Source: Rhabditoides inermis
Lineage: Eukaryota > Nematoda > Chromadorea > Rhabditida > Rhabditidae
Length of the DNA: 64,000 nt
Direction of reading: 5' to 3'
NCBI GenBank assembly: GCA_963966185.1
Contig: CAWZYM010000224.1
Location: 247,501-311,500, forward strand
The position numbers and the translations under genes are program-made. Positions 1 to 11,800 of the stretch are shown one piece after another. The notes beneath the pieces were generated by a model, which saw only the letters and a program-made list of their open reading frames with translations, was not told the DNA's origin and did no database searches. Each line of letters begins with the position of its first letter. Within the stretch, counting starts at the first letter, position 1.

Positions 1-449
1 ACTTTCTGTGTCCCTGCGAGAGGGCGGCGCACATGGCGGATCTCTCCGCGCAGATCGTCCCTCCATACGACGCGTTCTCGTGATTGGCTGCAATGTCATA
101 CGTTTCAGACGCACCATAATATACCACACTGATAGCGTTGATTTAATATAAAAATAATTCCGAAAGAGATAATAAATTAAAAAGGTCTAAAACACTGTTT
201 TGTGTAATTTCAAAAATCGATGAGTAATGAGACATACGCAAAACCAGCGATAAAAAAAACTGGACTCACCGCCCTTGACGATGCTGCCATCCTCGCAGAG
301 CAGCGCCGCGCCCACTTGGAACTTGCTGGGATACGGTATGTAGGTACAGTAGGTACAGTAATTGTATGTACAGTAACCACTCACCTGTAAGGACAGTAGG
401 CGTGCTTCATCACGTCCTTGGCGGCCTGGATGAGCTCGGCGTGCGACAT
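1..449 (-). CDS. Cytidine deaminase, 5' exons (3' end outside window)
   Basis: Exons on the minus strand at 449-385, 325-270 and 87-1; the gene continues beyond base 1. The ATG at 449 is preceded by an acceptor-like ATTTCAG, compatible with trans-splicing or a 5'UTR intron. The N-terminus has the Tyr-Ser-Lys-Phe-X-Val-Gly-Ala segment of cytidine deaminases. Exon 3 encodes ENASYGGTICAERSA, which holds the catalytic Glu of the CAE motif. The second zinc-binding motif (PCxxC) would lie in the missing part. Known role of the family: hydrolytic deamination of cytidine or deoxycytidine to uridine in pyrimidine salvage, cytosolic. Splice phases are consistent across all three exons. Family assignment is confident; completeness is unknown. 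Confidence 0.88.
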
Positions 450-960
450 ACTGTACTCTGAAATGGGTACGGTAGATGAGGGAGGGTTTGGTATAACATA
501 TGATGTGACATGATATGATATTCTAAATCGCGCGCTGCTATTGCTTTAACAACCCCGATATCCATCCATCCACCAGTACAAAAAAGTCGGATAGTCGGAC
601 ATCTTGCGGTATAATAGCAAGCCAAAAAGCGAGTCCGTTGGTGGTACCAGCGTATTCGTGCAGCAAGCGAGGTATATTGAAGAACTGTCGTTCTGTCATG
701 GACTATAAATGGAATGCGAAAGCATTCAGGGTTGAGGCGGAACTGGGGAGCGTTTCGCCATTGGAATGGTGACAGCTGGAATCACCCAATCACCCAGGGG
801 CCAGCCGATAAAAGCAGCTCATAGGGATCATCCCAGATTTCGACGGCCGAAAAGAGTGATGAGAAAGCTTTTGACAGCGCGGCAGAAATCGAGAGATAGA
901 GATGCCAGAATAACAATGGGGTGAAAGTGTGAGTAGGCAGCGGCGAGATAAGGGCGCGCG
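450..960. other. Upstream region of the cytidine deaminase gene
   Basis: No supported coding sequence. The short open frames here are unrelated to neighbours. The deaminase promoter presumably lies here, but no TATA or initiator motif stands out. Confidence 0.5.
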
Positions 961-965
<5 letters not shown>

Positions 966-1035
<70 letters not shown>

Positions 1036-1115
1036 AGAGAGAGAGAGAAAGAGAGAGAGAGAAAGAGAGAGAGAGAAAGAGAGAGAGAGAAAGAGAGAGA
1101 GAGAGAAAGAGAGAA

Positions 1116-1160
<45 letters not shown>
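966..1160. repeat. (GA)n microsatellite with GAAA interruptions
   Basis: About 195 bp of almost pure GA on the plus strand with periodic GAAAGA interruptions. Long Ser/Leu (minus) and Arg/Glu (plus) open frames across it are artefacts of a repeat with no stop codons. A second, shorter (CT)n tract lies at 1553-1587. Confidence 0.97.
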
Positions 1161-1163
<3 letters not shown>

Positions 1164-1550
1164 CATAGGTCACACCACATTACTGCATAGTACACACCGC
1201 GCATATATATTCAACGCGCGAATGTTCTACGACAGGCACGGAAACAGCAAGAGACAGGCGATATTTAAAAAAAAGCGAAGCACGTAGTGTAGAGTTGGAA
1301 CCGCGAGAGCGGGGCACGAGAGAACCAATCGCCGCCTATACGGCGCCGCCTCGCCCAATCCACACCGGGTTTGTGACATCGACGAAGGAACGTGTGATCG
1401 TAGGAGGGTCTGGTAGAGAAACGGGAGTGATTGATAGAGCGTGATCGAAGAGAAGAGAGCAGACGTGGTACAAAAAGAGAGAGAAATAGCTTTGTCATTG
1501 CTTCTGCGCGATGGCTGTTTAATCGCGCGATGCAGCACGTGTCCCCATTG

Positions 1551-1590
<40 letters not shown>

Positions 1591-1893
1591 CCATACCTTT
1601 TTCTTGCAGTAGGAGCACTCTATAAAGCAGTGATTTCCTACTGATTGACTGATAACGGCAAGTTTATGGATCGTTTTTCAGAAGTCTCCCGGTCGCTCGG
1701 TCTAAAAGTACCATAGTAGAATATGACATTCAAAAGTTGTGATATGATATTATTTGTCGTTTGCCACCAATTTATATCATATCTGATATCAAATTATCGG
1801 GAATGCATATTCATGAACATAGGGTTGACCCAGCCAGTCACCGATATAAAGCTAAGTATTCATAATTCACAATAACTGAATCACGCAATATGT
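1161..1893. other. Intergenic sequence without recognised gene
   Basis: Between the GA tract and the Ig-exon relic. Contains a (CT)n tract near 1553-1587 and AT-rich sequence. I see no splice-phased coding exons. Confidence 0.5.
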
Positions 1894-2037
1894 TCACTTG
1901 ATGAGTTGGATTCCGATAAGAATGACGAAAAGTAGCAGAATGGCGAACCGGATACCCATTGCACACCAGCGATGATATGCGAGAGGATTGTTGTTGTTAT
2001 TTACAGAAAGACAGAAAGACAGAGAGAAAGAAAGAGC

Positions 2038-2069
<32 letters not shown>

Positions 2070-2239
2070 TACTCACTACCACTCTCCCTCGTCATCCTGT
2101 ACATCTGTGAACACTATCTGCATCTGATCTTCCATGAATACGCGACCGCGGTGGATCGCCTGAGGGCAATAAACAAGAAAACAAACTGGTAACAGCGTGA
2201 TGTTCTGAATTGGAAAAACATGAGCAGATGAAAAAAGAG

Positions 2240-2289
<50 letters not shown>

Positions 2290-2401
2290 ATACTTCTATA
2301 CGCATTGTGCTCATGTACTTGTATCTCTTTTCCAGTACATTCCCCATCGAGAGGTTGGGATCGCGAACACAAGAGATGATAGACGGGTCACCCTCGATGG
2401 C
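1894..2401 (-). pseudogene. Decayed duplicate of the 3' exons of the Ig-domain membrane gene
   Basis: Homologous to the last exons of the intact Ig gene at 8402-9028. Exon equivalents lie at 2401-2294 (108 nt versus 111), 2159-2077 (83 versus 86) and about 1970-1894. The 73-nt third-from-last coding block is deleted. The acceptor of the last exon has lost its AG (GCAT instead of ACAG). A 1-nt deletion frameshifts the transmembrane exon just before the hydrophobic stretch. In the first exon a +1/-4 indel pair scrambles the segment holding the conserved Trp. It is therefore a relic left by tandem duplication, not a working gene. GA tracts fill its introns (2030-2068, 2240-2288). Confidence 0.82.
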
Positions 2402-2520
2402 CTCAATTTCATTATTATTCTCAAAAACATTATATAAATTAAACAACTCATTTTTAATGCGTCATCCTACTATTGCTTTAACAACCCCGATATCCATCCA
2501 TCCAATAATATTACCCACAT

Positions 2521-3246
2521 TAGAGAGGGCGGGCCAGCGCCCTCTCGTTTGTACTGGATGTCCCCGCGCGCTAGAATGCTCAAAAACGACTTTTCCCGGA
2601 TAAAGCACTTTTCCTCATTTTGAAGTGATTTCCACTGTTACATTGCATTCACATCTCTATTCGATAGAGTTATAGAAAGTTGTATTGAGTTTGATTGAAT
2701 TTGAAGCGAGATACGGAGAGTCCGCATTCGAGTGCGGATTGAGATTGGTGTCGGTCGCTCGGGCGGGCGTCGGACAATCGCTTTCGCCCCGCCCCCTCTG
2801 TGTGTGAGTGAGAGAGAGATAGGCGAATAGCGGGTGCGCGTCGGTATCCTCGCAGCGAATCGCGAACGTGTATGAAAATGTAATTTTGTGAAACAAAACT
2901 TAAGAAAAGGACAGATATTATCTTTCAAAAGTACTTCCAAGTAAAAGTAGTTGGTTTGTACCGTTGTCTCAGTTGAGCAAAAGGACTGACATGTTTTCAA
3001 TGGAGACATGTGCAAACAGGCTCTCAGCATTATTCGACGTGTTATGTTACAACAGAAGTTTTGCGTTTAAGATAATAACTGCATAACTTCGTAAACGCGT
3101 TCATTATAATATGGCCGCTTTGCACTGGTATGAGAGAGAGAGCCTGTTGGCACATGTCTCCATTGAAAACATGTCAGTCCTTTTGCTCAACTGAGACAAC
3201 GGTACAAACCAACTACTTTTACTTGGAAGTACTTTTGAAAGATAAT
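2521..3246. mobile_element. ~726-bp composite foldback element, copy 1 (upstream of Kelch A)
   Basis: Begins with a GC-rich head hairpin (GAGGGC...GCCCTC) and ends in a large inverted repeat with arms of about 110 bp (2917-3027 and 3135-3246). The arm end reads ATTATCTTTCAAAAGTACTT. The equivalent position upstream of Kelch B (near 9140) is an empty site: the same flanks join directly there. A near-identical second copy lies at 30248-30970. There is no coding capacity, so it is nonautonomous. The long minus-strand open frames over it are incidental. Confidence 0.85.
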
Positions 3247-3289
3247 ATACAGAAGGAGTACCGATAGTCTCGCATGGTAAGTAAGAGAA

Positions 3290-3480
3290 TAATTTTATCT
3301 GCGGCATGCTCTTAGGATTACGGTAATATAATTGTTTGATCAGCGACACTTCCTTGGGATTACGATAGAAGAATAGTTTGACCTGCGTCACTTTCTCAAA
3401 ATTACGATAGCAAAATAATTTGATCTTCGACACTCGCTTAGGATTACGATAGGAGAATAGTTTGATCTGTGACACATCAT
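3290..3480. repeat. 42-bp tandem repeat array upstream of Kelch A
   Basis: About 4.5 diverged copies of a 42-bp unit whose core reads ATTACGATAGAAGAATAGTT. The unit length is 14 codons, so the array is open in several frames. Homologous arrays lie upstream of Kelch B (9175-9365) and Kelch C (50497-50740). Confidence 0.85.
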
Positions 3481-3647
3481 CATCAAAATGATTTCGACTT
3501 TCATTGTGCACGGTGACAAATGAGCATTTCACGTCTCTTTTACTAGCACTCCATTTAGTTTTTCTATTTTTAATTTTTCAACGCATATTTTTCATGTTTA
3601 TTATTATATGTTTATTGCAGTTTCAGTCATTTCCATAATTGGAGGGT

Positions 3648-6600
3648 ATGGCTCCATCTCCACCGGTAACGGGAGGGTCAAAGTCTCCGGCGATTGACGT
3701 CATCAGGTGAGGCGAGCGAAATGTTTATGTATTCTGAATATCTCATATTGGATGTTTGTATTGTTATTTGTTTTAGGGACTACGAGTTCGAGAACAAGAA
3801 CTATGCCAACTCCACTCTCGCCATGTTCAACGACATGTGGAAGTGAGTTTGAAGTTCGTTTTGTGTGTTACTTTCCGTTCCAGTTTGCTCGTTTTGGTGA
3901 TCGCTGGTTATTAGTATTGTTACTTTTGAATATACTATGAAAGTATAATTGCATTTTCAGAAACCAGGAGCTGTGTGACATCATCCTCGTTTCGAGTGGA
4001 GGTGAGAGTGCCGGCGAAGGAGGACCCGGAGCGGCCAAGAAAGCACGAGCTCGAGTTGCGAAGGAGGTTAGCACCACATGCCTGGCTATAGTGGGTTCGC
4101 AAATGAGTTCCACTCTTCTCACGAGAGACATGAGGGTGGTTAGACAAAGATCAGAACCCATTCGATGATATTTTCAAATTGACAAGTTTTTGCGTGGGTA
4201 CCCAATATCGAACCCGCGGACTGATTGATGTCTTGATGAGCCGCTGCTTGATGAGCCAGAGCGTTACCACAACGCCACGTGGTTATATGAGAGGTCCAGC
4301 GGAGTAGAGATATGAACGGCAAAAACACATATGCTGCAATTCGTTCAGTATACTGTATGTTCAAAACGATAATGTTTCCACGATAATGTTTTCAATGAAA
4401 AATCCTGAGCTAAGTGCGAGCCTATTATAGACTCGAACCAGTCTTCCAGATTCCCGCCCACCGAGCAGTGCTGGCTGCCGCCTCCCCCTACTTCCGCCGT
4501 CTGTTCTCCTCCGGATTCGACGATGCCACATCTGCACGAGCTGTGATGCAGGTACGTAAACTCGCAACCAGAAAGTGCGCCCCTGTGCCCCCTGCCTCTC
4601 TATTCCCACGGTCAGAGACGCGAAGAGAGTACTATAAAAGAGGAAAGCCATGTCTGTCTCACTAAACGCGTGCGGTGGCTGCTGAGCGCATAGCCAAGGG
4701 CTAACTTGCAGATTCTGACTATAACTATAGTGGATCCCCCGTTTTCGCGGTCCGCAAAAACGAAAAATGGAATACGAGATGTCACAGTTCCGACTGATAA
4801 ATTGAGATTCCAGACGCGTTTCGCTAGTTCATTTTCCACTTTCTTGACCGGTTAGCGGTGTGAACGGGATGAAATTGCATACGTAATGTAGGCAAATGAA
4901 CTATGTCACCAATGCAGCAACTACCGTAACCACGTCATATTCTGAAAAGTGATCTAAATATAATGGAATTGCGAGGGATTGTTCCCATTGGGTGTACCAA
5001 TATGTAGCTTCAAGCAAAAACGAGTACACAACGTCTTCGTAGTTTAGACTATTTCGCATTGAAGTCGTGATCGATAAACGGAAATAACTCCTTAACGCAT
5101 GAATATTTTTCTACAATTTTCGGATGGTAGCTTCTTCAAACCGCTTACTGGACCTCTACGTTCGAAATTTTGGAAATATTGGTCTGGTATTCATAATAAT
5201 AGCAAAATATGAAATTGGGTAAAATTAAAATCAATATTAAACCGTTTTCTAGCGAAATAATTCAACATGTATAATAATGGATGCTTCTTCCCAATAGAGT
5301 GCTCTGATTCGGTATCAAAATTGTGATACAAACTCGCAGTTATCCCCCATTTTGTACAAACGGGGGACGCACTATATATGGAAAAAAATACGAAAATTGC
5401 AAAAATTTGTGTTACTATTTAGGACATTGACGAAGATCTTCTAATGAACATCACACAGTACATGTACACTGGACACATCAAGATCGGTGGGTTGTGTTGT
5501 TTTGATTGTTGTTGTTTTTATTATTACTATTCGTTAAGATGGCTGCAATGTGACGGACATGCTGCATCTAGCAGATTACCTGTTGATGCCCGATCTGAAG
5601 GAGGCGTGTGTCAAGTGAGATTAATCGTGTTATCATTGATTTACCCGTTGATTGCAGGCTGTTAATGTCGGCTCTCTCCGTGTCCTATTGCTTCTCATTC
5701 GTCGATGTTGCCGTCCGCTACAATTGCCCCGACTTGGAGAAGGCAGTCTATCAATTTGCTGCCAGCAACTTCGGGTCAGTGTGCTTGTTGATAATCGTTT
5801 TGGTCTAAAAATAATAATTGCAGCACGGCGATCGAGTGTGGTGCGATCCTCGCTCTCAACGAAGAACACTTCGCTCGGCTCCTCTCTTGTACGTTTGTCT
5901 TACTGATTTCTCTTGTTTCATTGATTTGATTCCAGCTGACCGCTTGTGTGTGAGGGGAGGAGAGCAGGCAATTTACGAGGCTGTCATTGCATGGGTCAAC
6001 CACGACAGAGCTACGCGCAAGGAGGCACTCCACAAGTATGACACCTTTTCCGCAAGCTACTCTTGGGCTACATTATTTTATTGTAGGCTGCTCGGCAAGG
6101 TGCGTCTTCCAAGTCTGCCGAAGGAGTTCCTCATCTACACTGTCGGAGAGGAGCCGCTCATCAAGGAAAATGCGGAGTGTATGAGCATCTACGTCGACGC
6201 CCTCAAGGTGTGTTAGGTATATGATTATGGTTGCATTCAAGTACTTCTTTGCATTTCATACATGTTTCAGTTCGCGTTTGTCAGTGATTGTGCTGACACA
6301 TCATTCACGGAACGGGACGGTATGACGGGTTGGAGCCGCGATCGTCAGTTCAACTGCTTCCCCTTCCCCACCAGCAAGACTCGGTGGATGGATGGGCCCA
6401 GGATGCTGCACAAGAGGTGAGTTATGAGAATCGGTGTTATTTGACTTCAACATTTGTCTTCCAACTGTGTGTGAATTCGTAAATTTTGCACGATGCAATT
6501 ATAATATGTGTACAACTACGATTTCAGGAGATGGTTTAATGCGTGCTCGATTCATGACAATATGTTTGTTATGGGAGGAGATAATGGAGTCGAGAATCTC

Positions 6601-7881
6601 AACAGCGGGGAAGTTTACGTGCCGTCGACTGGTTTGTCGTTCTATTTTTCTAACACTAAGTTGACATTTGGTCGTCGTGGTTAAATTTTGTTTGTGGTTT
6701 CATGAAATGTAGTACTCACCTATATGCTTTTCCATGTTATTTTCACACCGAAGTGTTTCTCGTAGGCGAGTGGAGTGGAACTGCGAATATGCCGGACGTC
6801 CGCAGCTCGTTCGGTGTATGCGACACCGGCGGGAAGATCTATGTGGTCGGCGGATTGAGCGCAAAACAATTGAATAGGTAATTGATCAGTGCGGACTGAA
6901 GATGCGTGAATTTTCCGTTCAGCGCGACTATGATCTATGATCCCGCTTCTGACATCTGGACCTATGGCGCGAGCACGATAGAAGCACGGTATGGGTTGTA
7001 CCGTCTCGCTAATCTATCACGCCTAGACAATTTCAGTACTTACTATCTTTCAGAGTTGATGGTGCGGCAAGTGTGGGAGGAGTGGTGTTCGCGGCTGGTC
7101 ATGGATCGAGCGGCGGCGACAACTACTCGACCAGCGTGGAGATGTGGGATCCTCGCACGCGTCAGTCGACCTGCCCACCATACACAACACGGCAACTGGT
7201 CTTTCAGCAACGTGGCAGCCGACGACTCCGATGCTGACTGCCCGCCAGCGACCCCATCTCGTGTCTGCTAACGGAAAGCTGTACGCGATCGGAGGAGACG
7301 GGGAACAGCGAGTCACGGTGCGGTATCATATGCCATACCGAACATTCAAACTACTCCCCTCTAAACATCTTTCAACTACTTTAAACTGTTTCGAACTTCT
7401 TCGAAAATAGTTTTCGAGGAGATTGACCACGCCTGGATTATAGCAATATGTATTCCTAGATGGAGTCGTTTGACACGCGCGCTGGGGTGTGGACCGTTGA
7501 GGCTGCGGTGACCAATTGGAGAAGTCAGTCGGTCAAGGCCACGTGTCACAATGACACCATCCTTGTCGCCGTTCCCAAGCCTCACTGGGAGCATGGCGTT
7601 GTCGTCAAGGTATATGTATCTAATCGTGTATATTCATGTTTATTTCAAAGGTGCTGTCTCCAACGGGCGATTGCTGGGATAACCTTGTTGGTTTCTCGGG
7701 CCGCAGTCAGTTTGGACTGTGTGTTCTGGACCAGGTGAGTTCATGTTCATGGGGGTGTTGCTGGGTGCATCTCGCGATTCTAGTTTTCTGAGTTCAGTGT
7801 CTCTTCGTTTTCGGGGGTTACTCCACGTCGCCTGGAGTCAGCGTCATCACCGACACTGTCTCCTGCCTCTCCCTCTACTGA
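3648..7881 (+). CDS. BTB-BACK-Kelch protein, copy A (612 aa)
   Basis: Nineteen exons: 3648-3706, 3777-3842, 3961-4066, 4450-4551, 5423-5486, 5539-5614, 5658-5774, 5824-5888, 5936-6035, 6087-6207, 6271-6416, 6528-6631, 6766-6877, 6923-6988, 7054-7160, 7208-7317, 7460-7609, 7651-7734, 7798-7881. Total 1839 nt, all phases matching. The BTB/POZ domain (about aa 30-150) includes IPAHRAVLAAASPYFRRLF, followed by BACK (about 160-330). Five Kelch blades follow (about 340-600), with Gly-Gly in FVMGGD, YVVGGL, YAIGGD and FVFGGY. Family role: substrate adaptors of cullin-3 ubiquitin ligases, or actin-associated proteins; the substrate is unknown here. An acceptor-like site lies about 26 nt before the ATG. 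Introns 3 and 4 each host a MITE (4089-4427, 4728-5374). Not obviously orthologous to a named KLHL. Confidence 0.9.
4089..4427. mobile_element. TA-flanked MITE with tRNA-like core, copy 1 (Kelch A intron 3)
   Basis: 339 bp, flanked by TA. Terminal inverted repeats are of the form TARTRGGYYCGCA. The paralogous intron in Kelch B and C is only 42 bp, and its sequence resumes exactly at the element borders, so the insertion is clear. On the minus strand the core carries a tRNA-like stretch (box A-like TGGCGTTGTGG, box B-like GGTTCGATATT). The second copy is at 38975-39284. Confidence 0.85.
4728..5374. mobile_element. TA-flanked 647-bp MITE in Kelch A intron 4
   Basis: Ends are TAGTGGATCCCCCGTTT and, inverted, TAGTGCGTCCCCCGTTT, each flanked by TA. 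That is the pattern of a Tc1/mariner-type nonautonomous element. The equivalent introns of Kelch B and C are about 47-50 bp. No transposase frame is present. Confidence 0.75.
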
Positions 7882-8401
7882 ATGCGTGTTCCCCTTTATT
7901 CACTTATAGTGTTGTTTGCATATTTGCAATTGTTTGTTTTAATATAGGAGTTGAGAAGAGTTTATATTGTACATAAACGTTTCGTGTCCAAGTCGACCCA
8001 CTCGGATCTCATCGCCGGTGAGTGATTCGATTCGTCAGTGCCATTCTTCCTTGATGGTTTCCAGGTGACAATATAGCCTGCGTCAGAGCGATAGTTTTCG
8101 ATCTACCTCGCTTGCAGTTCGAAATACGGTGCCATAACCGTCTGCCTTTCTTGTTTCGCGTGTTATTGCGGAGAGCTGACTCACCGTCTTCCTCTGATCT
8201 ACCCCGCCGCACTCAACTTATTGCGAGTATAGAACTATAGTTTCATGAACGTTGACCTGCCACATTCAGAAGTTGCGATAATATTTTCAACTTTGTTGAT
8301 TGGAAATTCCCATTCATGAACGCTGATTAAGTCAATCACAGATATGAATCTATTCATTTAATCAACAATGACTGAACAAAGTGATCTGTGAATACACTTA
8401 A
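7882..8401. other. Region between Kelch A stop and the Ig gene 3' end
   Basis: Contains a remnant near 7970-8000 matching the sequence around the Ig exon donor at 15297 (shared TACATAAACGTTTC). This marks the edge of the duplicated segment. No coding exon is supported in 8000-8400. Confidence 0.5.
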
Positions 8402-8855
8402 TCATTTGATGAGCTGGCTTCCGATGAGAATGACGATAAGAAGGAGAGCGGCGAATCGAATGCCCATGTGCACACCAGCAATGATCTGTGGGAGAGTTGT
8501 TGTTGTTGTTATTCACTTGTTTGTTTACTCTCTTACCTCGTTTGTCGCGCTGTTCTTCTGTGGCGTCATTCGAAACGAGCCGAGGAGGGTGTGCTCGGAA
8601 CTGTAGCAGCTGAAAGAGAGAGAGAGGGGAGGGGGGGGGGAGAGAAAGAGAAGAGAGAGTGATGAGAGAGGGGGGAGGGAGAGAAATACTCACTACCACT
8701 CTCCCTCGTCATCCTTGTGTACATCTGTGAACACTATCTGCATCTGATCGTCCATGAATACGCGACCGCGGTGGATCGCCTGAGGGCAATAAATAAGCAA
8801 AACAAACTGGTAACAGCGTGATGTTCCTAATATGAAAAATTAAACAAATGAAATA

Positions 8856-8899
<44 letters not shown>

Positions 8900-11800
8900 G
8901 AGAGAGAGAGAGCATACCTCTATGCGCATTGTGCTCATGTACTTGTATCTCTCGCTTTTCCAGTACATTCCCCATCGAGAGTTGGGGTCGCGAACACAAG
9001 AGATGATAGACGGGTCACCCTCGATGGCCTCAATTTTATTATTATTCTCAAAATCATTTCAACGAAACAATTTCTTTTAATGCGTCATTCTACTATTGCT
9101 CTAACAATCCCGATACCCATCCATCCAATAGTATTACCCACATATACAGAAGGAGTACCGATAGTCTCGCATGAATAATTTTATCTGCGGCATGCCCTTA
9201 GGATTACGGTAATATAATTGTTTGATCAGCGACACTTCCTTGGGATTACGATAGAAGAATAGTTTCATCTGCGTCACTTTCTCAAAATTACGATAGCAAA
9301 ATAATTTGATGTTTGACGCTCGCTTAGAATTACGATAGGAGAATAGTTTGATCTGTGACACATTATCATCAAAATGATTTCGACTTTCATTGTGCACGGT
9401 GACAAATGAGCATTTCAAGTCTCTTTCACTAGCACTCCATTTAGTTTTTCTATTTTTAATTTTTCAACGCATCTTTTTCATGTTTATTATTATATGTTTA
9501 TTGCAGTTTCAGTCATTTCCATAGTTGGAAAATATGGCTCCACCGGTAACGGGAGGGTCAAAGTCTCCGGCGATTGACGTCATCAGGTGAGGCGAGCGAA
9601 ATGTTTATATATTCTGAATATTTCATATTGGATGTTTGTATTGTTTTTTTGTTTTAGGGACTACGAGTTCGAGAACAAGAACTATGCCAACTCCACTCTC
9701 GCCATGTTCAACGACATGTGGAAGTGAGTTTGAAGTTCGTGTTGTGCGTTTACTTCCCGTTAGCCAGTTTGATAGTTGTGGTCGCCGGTTATTAGTATTG
9801 TTACATTTGGGTCGTACTGGTATAATTGTACTTTCAGGAACAAGGAGCTATGTGACGTAATCCTCGTCTCGAGTGGAGGCGAGGCGAGTTCCGGCGAAGG
9901 AGAACCAGGGGCGGCCAAGAAGGCGCTTGTAGAGAAGAGAGAGGTCAGCACCACATGTCTGGATATACTCCAACCTTCCTTCCAGATTCCCGCCCATCGG
10001 AATGTGCTGGCTGCCGCCTCCCCTTACTTCCGCCGTTTGTTCTCCTCCGGATTCGACGATGCCACATCTGCACGAGCTATGCTGCAGGCACGTTTAAAAC
10101 GTGGTTGCAGATATTATTGTGTTTTTGTTTTTAGGACGCTGATGGAGATCTCCTTTTTAACATCACTCAATACATGTACACTGGACACATCAAGATCGGT
10201 GAGTTTCGTTGTTGTGGTTGTTGTTGTTGTTGTTGAGTTGTTTTTGTTTAGATGGCTTCAATGTGACGGACATGCTGCATCTAGCAGATCACCTGCTGAT
10301 GACCGATCTGAAGGAGGTGTGTAACAAGTGAGATTACTATTAAGTAATTTCTATTGTAATTTAAGTTGAAGGTTTGATTAAATTGATATCAATCGATCGT
10401 AGGTTGTTGATGTCGGCTCTCTCCGTGTCCAACTGCTTCTCATTCGTCGATGTTGCCGTCCGCTACAACTGCCCTGACTTGGAGAAGGCAGCTCATCAGT
10501 TTGCTGCCCGCAACTTCGGGTCAGTGCGTGTTGGTGCTGTGGATATTATTGATAGAACAATTACCCATAGCAGCAAGCTAATCGAGTCCGACGCGATCCT
10601 CACCCTCACCGAGGAACAGTTGACGCAACTTATCTCGGGTATGTGTATTGTTTTTTTTTGTTGTCATGGTGCTTTAATGCTTTCAGCTGACTGCGTGTGT
10701 GTGGGAGGGGAGGAAGAGATCTACAAGGCCGTTGTTGCATGGGTCGGCCTCGATAAGGCGAGGCGCAAGAAGGCACTCCACAGGTATGACAATTTATGAA
10801 AGTTAATGTGGTGCTACATACCTTTTTGCAGGCTGCTCGGCCAGGTGCGTCTTCCGAGTCTGCCGAAGGAGTTCCTCATCTACACTGTCGGGGAGAACCC
10901 GCTCATCAAGGGAGACGCCAAGTGCAAGCAGATCTATCACGACGCAGTCACGGTGATTGTGTATAGACATTTGTTTGTTTGAATTTCCCATTTTCATGAT
11001 TATGAGCTCATGAGCACTCATATTTCAGTATGCGCTAATAACAGTGAGCGGTTGTGCAGACACGTCGTTCACTCAGCGCAAGGACATGGCTGGTTGGGGC
11101 GGCGATCGCAGATTCAACTTCTTCCCTTTCCCTACCAGCCAACGACAATGGATGGACGCACCCAAGATGTTACACAAGAGGTGAGATTTGGGGGGGGGTT
11201 CGGATTTTCATTTTCCACAAACAATGTCGCATCATAAAGACGAGCTGTATGGGTTATAAGCACAGAATCACACACGCACACATCCATAACACGATACGGT
11301 ACTATGTGATTTATCTCGGGAAATCAGTGAATCAGTGGAACTCGCTCAAACCAAATAACGAAGTCAGAATATGAGGAAATAGGTGCACACAAGGCATAGA
11401 GTCAACGGGGAAGTATCATCGGAAAACGGGGAATCATACGATTCAATGGGGAAAATCACAGGCCACGTCACAGGGCTAAAACTCGGGGTAGCACTACGGC
11501 TCACTAATCGATACTTAATCGATAATCAGACAATACATTACACGGGATTATACTAATCTGCTACAATAATCATCACTCACGAGAATCTTGTTGTACTTCT
11601 ATCATCTTCTGGGCGATCCGTCTTCCGCCCTTCCAATCATCACTCACGAGAATCTTGTTGTACTTCTATCATCTTCTGGGCGATCCGTCTTCCGCCCTTC
11701 CTCCGTCAGTCCGTCGAGGGGGCACGGTTTAGTCTATAGTCCACATCACAGTCGAATCTTCTTGAATCCAAAGTCCTTCGACGTCGTTCAGTGGCAATAA

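Noticed and set aside
3104..3532. A 142-residue protein with 14-residue repeats (also at 9134-9418 and 50497-50855)
   Set aside because: The frame arises from a 42-bp minisatellite and differs in frame between loci; described as a repeat instead, though small peptide coding cannot be excluded.
9170..9370. CRISPR array
   Set aside because: Units are contiguous and diverged with no spacer/repeat alternation, and the genome is eukaryotic.
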